This document shows, piece by piece, positions 13,494-18,111 of a DNA stretch of 18,111 nt. The notes under the pieces were generated by a model. It had not been told where the DNA came from. It was given only the letters and a program-made list of their open reading frames with translations, and searched no databases. The translations under genes were made by a program, and so were the position numbers. Position 1 is the first letter of the stretch; every line of letters begins with the position of its first letter. The stretch lies in NCBI RefSeq assembly GCF_001679005.1, contig NZ_LXTW01000023.1, positions 1 to 18,111 of the forward strand, given 5' to 3'. This DNA is from Moraxella nonliquefaciens. Its GTDB lineage: Bacteria > Pseudomonadota > Gammaproteobacteria > Pseudomonadales > Moraxellaceae.

Positions 13494-14693
13494 TCAGTCA
13501 AAAATGTCTTTGACCTCATCTTTAATTTTATCAAAAAACCCTTTTTTCTTAGCACTTGCCCCATTGTTGCCATCTAAGGTTTTGGCAAATTGTTCAAGCA
13601 GGGATTTTTGCTCACTCGTTAGGTTGGTTGGTGTCTCAACGATGATTTTGCACAATAAATCGCCCTGCATGCCACCACGCACCGTCGTTACACCCTTACC
13701 ACGCACTCTGAGTAGTTTACCGCTTTGGGTACCCTCGGCGACTTTGATTTTTAGGCGACCACCGCCCAATGTAGGAATCTCTACCTCATCACCAAGGGAG
13801 GCAACTGCGATGCTAACGGGAACCTCAATGTGTAAATCTGCCCCATTTCTGGTAAATATCTCATGTGGTTTGATGTGTGTCTCTACATACAAATCACCAT
13901 TTGGCATACCATTATCGCCCGCTTCACCTTTGCCTGATAAGCGGACACGGTCGCCATTGTCCACACCAGCAGGGATGGAGACTTCTAGCGTCTGAGATTT
14001 TCGCTGTGTGCCCTCGCCATGGCAGTCAGGGCAAGGATTTTTTATTTTTTTGCCAGTGCCATGGCAATCAGGACAGGTTTGTTGCATGACAAAAATGCCC
14101 TGCTGCATACGCACCTGACCATGTCCACCACAGGTAGGACAGCTGACGATGTCGCTGGCAGATTTTGCCCCTTTGCCATCACAGCTATCACAGTTAATGT
14201 TTGTACTATATGTAATTTGTTTTTTACAGCCTGTTGCTGCCTCTTCTAGGGTTAGGACAATTTGATAGAGCAGGTCTGCCCCTTTATTGGCACGAGCACC
14301 ATGGGAGTTACGAGCACCGAACATCTCACCAAAGATATCACCAAAACCACCGCCAGCATTACCCCCAAAACCGCCACGAGTGCCACCCCCAAAGAAACTG
14401 CCAAAAATGTCATTTAGGTCATCGGCACTAAATCCACCAGCATTACCAAAACCGCCATTATTCATGCCTTGTTCAAAGGCACTATGCCCCATGCGGTCAT
14501 AAGTGGCACGCTTTTTGGCATCTGAGAGTACCTCGTAGGCCATCGTTGCTTCTTTAAATTTGCTCTCAGCATCTGGATCGTCTGGGTTTTTATCAGGGTG
14601 GTATTTCATGGCAAGACGGCGGTAGGCTTTTTTAATCTCTTTATCATCTGCTGACTTATCCACACCCAAGATGGTATAAAAATCTTTACTCAT
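13494..14693 (-). CDS. dnaJ: chaperone protein DnaJ
   Basis: DnaJ (type I Hsp40) delivers unfolded clients to DnaK and stimulates its ATPase. The 399-residue protein has a J-domain at about 4-70 with HPD at 32-34, a long Gly/Phe region (about 72-140) with two DIFG elements, a zinc centre with four CxxCxGxG motifs (CDSCDGKG, CPTCGGHG, CPDCHGTG, CPDCHGEG) and the C-terminal substrate domains. It is somewhat longer than E. coli DnaJ (376), mostly in the Gly/Phe region. The ATG at 14691-14693 gives the usual MSKDFYTILGV start; an in-frame TTG four codons earlier is unnecessary. dnaK and grpE are not adjacent. Upstream, TTGATA and CATAAA (16-bp gap, 14768-14795) are a weak promoter candidate; no heat-shock promoter is clear. 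Confidence 0.96.
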   Translation of the reverse strand: MSKDFYTILGVDKSADDKEIKKAYRRLAMKYHPDKNPDDPDAESKFKEATMAYEVLSDAKKRATYDRMGHSAFEQGMNNGGFGNAGGFSADDLNDIFGSFFGGGTRGGFGGNAGGGFGDIFGEMFGARNSHGARANKGADLLYQIVLTLEEAATGCKKQITYSTNINCDSCDGKGAKSASDIVSCPTCGGHGQVRMQQGIFVMQQTCPDCHGTGKKIKNPCPDCHGEGTQRKSQTLEVSIPAGVDNGDRVRLSGKGEAGDNGMPNGDLYVETHIKPHEIFTRNGADLHIEVPVSIAVASLGDEVEIPTLGGGRLKIKVAEGTQSGKLLRVRGKGVTTVRGGMQGDLLCKIIVETPTNLTSEQKSLLEQFAKTLDGNNGASAKKKGFFDKIKDEVKDIFD

Positions 14694-14873
14694 AGGTTGT
14701 TCCAATTGGCATTTAGCTACTTAGGCGATTCAATTAAGATCGCAATATAAAATAACAAAGTTGCCTATTTATGGTGTTTTTATGCCATTTATCAAGCATG
14801 ATGGGGATGATTTTTAGCAATTTGCAAAAATTTATGGCAAGATCATCCATATCCACAGTTATCATGGGGCATG

Positions 14874-15206
14874 TTAGATGGAAAAAGACGAACCACAGCC
14901 ACAGGTGGTTGTGGCATTTGGATTATCCACAACAAAGCGAGAGCCTTCGAGTCCTTCGATGTAATCAATGGTTGAACCGTGTAGATACTGGTAGCTTAGA
15001 CTGTCCACCACAAGCGTGGCATCGCCATTGTCAAATGTGGCATCATCATCATCTAATTGGTCCGCAAAATCAAAGCCATAAGAAAAACCCGAACAACCTC
15101 CGCCAGTTACATAGACCCGAAGCATCAGTTCGTGATTGCCCTCTATGTCTTTTAGTTTTTGTAGTTTTTTGGCGGCGTTATCGGTTAGGGTCATGATGTT
15201 TTGCAT
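14874..15206 (-). CDS. erpA: iron-sulfur cluster insertion protein ErpA
   Basis: A-type carrier that hands Fe-S clusters to target proteins, including isoprenoid enzymes in E. coli. The 110-residue protein from the ATG at 15204-15206 has the three conserved cysteines: Cys38 in VTGGGCSGF and Cys102/Cys104 in the terminal CGCGSSFSI. YGFDFADQ and the IDYIEGLEGSRFVVDNPNA block identify ErpA rather than IscA. The upstream in-frame ATG/TTG extension to 15257 is not family-like. GAGA-type ribosome site; promoter with an extended -10 about 30 nt upstream of the ATG, back to back with that of yheS. A variable acidic DDDD segment lies near residues 52-55. Length is close to E. coli (114). Confidence 0.95.
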   Translation of the reverse strand: MQNIMTLTDNAAKKLQKLKDIEGNHELMLRVYVTGGGCSGFSYGFDFADQLDDDDATFDNGDATLVVDSLSYQYLHGSTIDYIEGLEGSRFVVDNPNATTTCGCGSSFSI

Positions 15207-15236
15207 GATGGTCTCTTTTTTAAAACTTTTGGGATA

Positions 15237-15245
15237 ATTATACCA
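15237..15245 (-). promoter_or_regulatory. erpA promoter (extended -10)
   Basis: On the minus strand TGGTATAAT (15245 to 15237) is a perfect extended -10. Transcription would start near 15230, about 24 nt before the erpA ATG. The -35 position (GCTAAA) is poor. Its -10 faces away from that of yheS, 32 bp apart. Confidence 0.7.
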
Positions 15246-15274
15246 TAATAAGCCCAAATTTTAGCGATACAAGG

Positions 15275-15280
15275 TATAAT
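15275..15280 (+). promoter_or_regulatory. yheS promoter -10
   Basis: A perfect TATAAT with start predicted near 15287, about 24 nt before the yheS ATG. No good -35 lies 16-18 bp upstream. It is divergent from the erpA promoter, so the two may share a regulator or compete for polymerase. Confidence 0.55.
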
Positions 15281-15310
15281 AGACGATTTAACTCATTACA
15301 CACAATCACC

Positions 15311-17275
15311 ATGATAGAATTTAAAAATGTCGCCGCTTACCGAGAGGGTCGCCTGCTGTTTGATGAATTTAATGCTCAGTTTCACAAGGGTCAGCGTATT
15401 GGTCTAACAGGCAATAACGGTACTGGTAAATCCACACTCATCGCCATGATATTAGGTGAACATGGGGTGGATAAGGGACAGATTGACAAGCCAAAAGATT
15501 GGCAGATTGCCCACATGGCACAAGAGGTTCACGCCAGTAATCAAAGTGCCCTTGACTATGTACTCTCAGGCGATGTTCAGTGGTATGAACTCAATGACAA
15601 ACTTCAAAACCAACGTGCCTTGTCTGAACATGACATTGGTGCAATTTACCAAAAATTTGATGAGATAGACGGCTATCGCACACCATCAAAAGCAGGACAG
15701 ATTTTATCAGGGCTGGGATTTGGTGAACATGAACATGAACGCATGGTCAGTGAGTTTTCAGGCGGTTGGCGTATGCGTCTTAACCTTGCTCGTACACTCA
15801 TGCACCGAGCGGACGTACTGCTTTTAGATGAACCAACCAACCACTTAGATTTGGATGCCATTTTGTGGTTAGAGGAATGGCTGCTTAAATTTGACGGTTT
15901 GGTTTTACTCATCAGTCATGATCAGGAGTTTTTGGACACAGTATGTGGACAAATTTTGCACATAGAGCAAGGCAAGATTAACTTATATACTGGCAATTAC
16001 AGTCAGTTCATTCACACACGAGCCAAGCGACTAGAACAACAACAATCCGCTTTCGCTAAACAGCAAGCGACCAAAGCTCACTTAGAGGATTTCATTCGCC
16101 GTTTTCGTGCCAAAGCAACCAAAGCCAAACAAGCCCAAAGTCGCCTAAAACAGCTTGATCGCATGACTGACATCGCCCCTGTTGTGGCAGATAGTGGCTT
16201 TGATTTTCGTTTTTATTCACCCACACACATGGCAAATCCACTCATCACATTAGAAAACGCATCCATTGGTTATGATAAGCCTTTATTAAATAAGGTCAAT
16301 CTACAAATCACGCCTGACACACGCCTTGGTGTGCTGGGTGCAAATGGGGCAGGCAAATCCACGCTTATCAAGGCACTGGTAGGTGATTTGCCGTTATTAA
16401 GTGGTGTTTGCAAATACGCCAAAACCCTAACACTGGGCTATTTTAATCAGCACCAAATGGATGCACTGGATGAATCTGCCACACCCATTGTGCTACTTCA
16501 AAGACTGGCAGGGACGACATCGGATGCTGATTTGCGGGCATTTTTGGGGAGTTTTAATTTTCGTGGCGACAAGATTGATACTCAGGTACGTCTGTTCTCT
16601 GGTGGTGAGAAGGCACGGCTTACCCTTGCTCTGATTGTCTGGCAACGCCCCAACGTACTGGTACTAGATGAACCAACCAACCACTTAGATTTGCAAATGC
16701 AAAATGCACTGATGCTCGCCTTGCAGGATTTTGAGGGGGCGTTGATTTTGGTGTCGCATGACCGTGGTCTTATCACTTCTGTGTGCGATGACCTGATATT
16801 GGTATCGGACGGACAAGTAGATGAATTCACAGGCGACATGGCGGACTATGCCAAACACCTAAGATACGCCCGTCTTGCCAAACTCGCTCAAAACAAAGCC
16901 ACCAACAAAGCCCCCCAACATCATCAAAACAGCAATAGCCAAATCCTAGCAACAAAGAGTGTAACCAAAGCGGACAAACCTACCCTAACCAAAGAAGAAA
17001 TCCGTAAAAAAAATGCCGAAAATCGCCAAAAAACTGCCCCCTTACGACAGCAGATTGATGCGCTAGAAAAAGAGCTGGACACACTTGGGGCAAGACTTAT
17101 CAAGATTGAGACTGCCTTATTGGACGCCACTTTGTATGATGATGACCAAAAAGACAGGCTTATGACACTGCTGGTCAAGCAAAGCCAAACTCAAAAACAG
17201 CTAAATGATGCCGAAGAGCGTCTACTTGTGGTCATGGATGAGTTGGAGGGTTTAGAGCGAGTGTTAGAGGATTGA
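15311..17275 (+). CDS. yheS: ABC-F family ATPase YheS
   Basis: A soluble ABC-F protein with two ATPase domains and no membrane part; relatives act on ribosomes, rescuing or adjusting translation, and YheS is associated with ribosome stalling. Walker A motifs are GNNGTGKST (34-42) and GANGAGKST in the second half; signatures are FSGGWRMRL and FSGGEKARL; both Walker B stretches read LDEPTNHLDL. The linker with RRFRAKATKAKQAQSRLKQLDRM is the family's P-site tRNA interaction arm. A charged C-terminal coiled coil (about 560-654) is typical of YheS. Length 654 versus 637 in E. coli. The ATG at 15311 has no clear ribosome site. Identical 29-nt stretches encode the two Walker B/D-loop regions (15825-15853 and 16665-16693), 840 bp apart. 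Confidence 0.92.
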   Translation: MIEFKNVAAYREGRLLFDEFNAQFHKGQRIGLTGNNGTGKSTLIAMILGEHGVDKGQIDKPKDWQIAHMAQEVHASNQSALDYVLSGDVQWYELNDKLQNQRALSEHDIGAIYQKFDEIDGYRTPSKAGQILSGLGFGEHEHERMVSEFSGGWRMRLNLARTLMHRADVLLLDEPTNHLDLDAILWLEEWLLKFDGLVLLISHDQEFLDTVCGQILHIEQGKINLYTGNYSQFIHTRAKRLEQQQSAFAKQQATKAHLEDFIRRFRAKATKAKQAQSRLKQLDRMTDIAPVVADSGFDFRFYSPTHMANPLITLENASIGYDKPLLNKVNLQITPDTRLGVLGANGAGKSTLIKALVGDLPLLSGVCKYAKTLTLGYFNQHQMDALDESATPIVLLQRLAGTTSDADLRAFLGSFNFRGDKIDTQVRLFSGGEKARLTLALIVWQRPNVLVLDEPTNHLDLQMQNALMLALQDFEGALILVSHDRGLITSVCDDLILVSDGQVDEFTGDMADYAKHLRYARLAKLAQNKATNKAPQHHQNSNSQILATKSVTKADKPTLTKEEIRKKNAENRQKTAPLRQQIDALEKELDTLGARLIKIETALLDATLYDDDQKDRLMTLLVKQSQTQKQLNDAEERLLVVMDELEGLERVLED

Positions 17276-17351
17276 TGAGACCAACATACATTTTGACATG
17301 AGAATAAACCACATAACTTACCAAAGGCAATCTATTGCCCAGCAATCAAAT

Positions 17352-17387
17352 TTTTAACATAAGTTTTAACATAAGTTTTAACATAAA
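17352..17387. repeat. three tandem 12-bp repeats
   Basis: TTTTAACATAAG occurs at 17352-17363 and 17364-17375, then TTTTAACATAAA at 17376-17387. The array is 45-81 bp upstream of the small J-protein start and downstream of yheS. Twelve-bp spacing is near a helical turn, so it could be a protein-binding array in the promoter or a slippage-prone spacer. Confidence 0.75.
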
Positions 17388-17432
17388 GTTAAATGATAAT
17401 TTACCCAAAATGACATCAAAATACGATTAAAG

Positions 17433-18065
17433 ATGAAACAACCACTTCCAAAACATGACTATTATGCCATTTTAGGCATATCCAAATCAGCAGATATTGG
17501 ACGGATTAAAAAGGCCTATCGTCAGCTTGCCCAAACCCATCACCCTGACAGAACAGGTCAAAGCGGATACATCGTGCTGATTAACGAAGCCTACGCCACC
17601 TTAAAAGACCCCAAAAAGCGTGCTGAATATGACGTATATCATGCCGTTTATTTTAGCACAACTGGTAAAATCGCTCGTAAATTTACCACCATCGTCAGCC
17701 ACAATCTACAAAAATCCCCCACTGTCATGGCAAAGCTAAGACAACTAGAACGCCAAAGCCTGGTTTTTGCTCATTTTGCTGAACGTGAACTGCGACCCAT
17801 GCTCATCAAAAATGGCAAAATCTTATTTGATAAATTTAGCGAATTTATGGCAACTTACAACCCCAATACCCATGCCAACAACACCCATCAATACCCCACA
17901 CTCATCATCACACCAACGCTTGCCATCCATGGCGGACAGATGAGCTTTGTTCATGATGGTCAAAACATTCGCACAACCCTACCCAAAGGTTTGGCAGATG
18001 GCTCACACATCAAACTTACCATAAATGGCGTGGCGGTATGGTTTGTGATAAAAGTGGCCCTCTAA
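17433..18065 (+). CDS. short J-domain (DnaJ-like) protein
   Basis: A 210-residue protein with a J-domain at about 8-72 (HPD at 37-39, basic helix II IKKAYRQLAQTH), so it should stimulate an Hsp70 ATPase. The Gly/Phe region and zinc centre are absent. A middle part of unknown type (about 75-150) is followed by a C-terminal 55 residues that resemble part of a DnaJ/CbpA client domain: PTLIITPTLAIHGGQMSF, then LPKGLADGSHIKL, like the 'IPaGv.dG..IRl' strand of DnaJ CTD I. It is thus a shortened co-chaperone, not a pseudogene by any visible frameshift. It follows yheS on the same strand, 157 nt away with a 12-bp repeat array between. Only AAAG precedes the ATG. Client unknown. Confidence 0.8.
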   Translation: MKQPLPKHDYYAILGISKSADIGRIKKAYRQLAQTHHPDRTGQSGYIVLINEAYATLKDPKKRAEYDVYHAVYFSTTGKIARKFTTIVSHNLQKSPTVMAKLRQLERQSLVFAHFAERELRPMLIKNGKILFDKFSEFMATYNPNTHANNTHQYPTLIITPTLAIHGGQMSFVHDGQNIRTTLPKGLADGSHIKLTINGVAVWFVIKVAL

Positions 18066-18111
18066 AATAAAAAATGATTAAAACAGGATATGATTAAAAT
18101 AAAAATTGATA
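18066..18111. other. AT-rich window end
   Basis: Contains ATGATTAAAA twice within AT-rich sequence just after the J-protein stop. No gene or clear terminator is seen before the window ends. Confidence 0.4.

Noticed and set aside
13348..13995. 215-residue plus-strand open frame across dapB upstream region and dnaJ
   Set aside because: It runs antisense through the well-supported dnaJ frame, has no family resemblance and no ribosome site.
14234..14502. Pro-rich plus-strand frames over the dnaJ Gly/Phe region
   Set aside because: The Pro runs are the complement of Gly codons in the dnaJ Gly/Phe region.
17326..17339. GGCAAT-CT-ATTGCC as yheS terminator
   Set aside because: Two-base loop and no following T run, so it is not an intrinsic terminator.

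Overview
The window looks like a chromosomal segment of a Moraxellaceae bacterium, most likely Moraxella: moderately AT-rich, gammaproteobacterial housekeeping proteins, and an Mn/Fe ABC transporter of the kind called AfeABCD in Moraxella catarrhalis (SitABCD/YfeABCD elsewhere). This is judged from protein content, not from a database search; species is not assigned. No rRNA, tRNA or CRISPR array was seen.

Layout. 1-302: G-rich and AT-rich leader with a probable promoter; upp (uracil salvage, +) ends in a terminator that overlaps the 3' end of afeD. 939-6661: the metal transporter operon afeA-afeB-afeC-afeD on the minus strand. A strong Fur-box-like operator overlaps its promoter about 230 nt upstream of afeA, and an intrinsic terminator lies between afeA and afeB. 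The operon is interrupted between afeC and afeD by a compact island of about 1.9 kb (1799-3731). The island carries a leftward XRE-type regulator and two rightward genes: a secreted surface-adhesin-E-like protein and a membrane-anchored Sel1-repeat protein with a DUF3761-like C-terminus. It is bounded on both sides by the same inverted repeat/hairpin module, which directly abuts the stop codons. This is the best candidate here for an undescribed unit.

7132-9222: a small GlsB/YeaQ-type membrane protein and mpl (murein tripeptide recycling). The mpl coding sequence contains a perfect 16-bp parS centromere palindrome (8393-8408). 9323-11405: gshA and dsbB overlap and run together on the minus strand (glutathione synthesis and disulfide oxidation). 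11841-12197: a single-domain Roadblock/LC7 protein. 12530-15206: dapB, dnaJ and erpA, all minus strand. 15311-18065 (+): yheS, an ABC-F ATPase expressed divergently from erpA through back-to-back promoters, then a short J-domain protein that keeps the HPD motif and a DnaJ-like terminal beta segment but lacks the zinc centre.

Most genes have ordinary start sites and several have recognisable intrinsic terminators. Long non-coding stretches (6662-7131, 7390-7824, 11406-11840, 12198-12529) hold palindromes and short repeats but no convincing gene. The parS site, together with several consensus DnaA 9-mers, hints that the window may lie in the origin-proximal part of the chromosome; this is inference.
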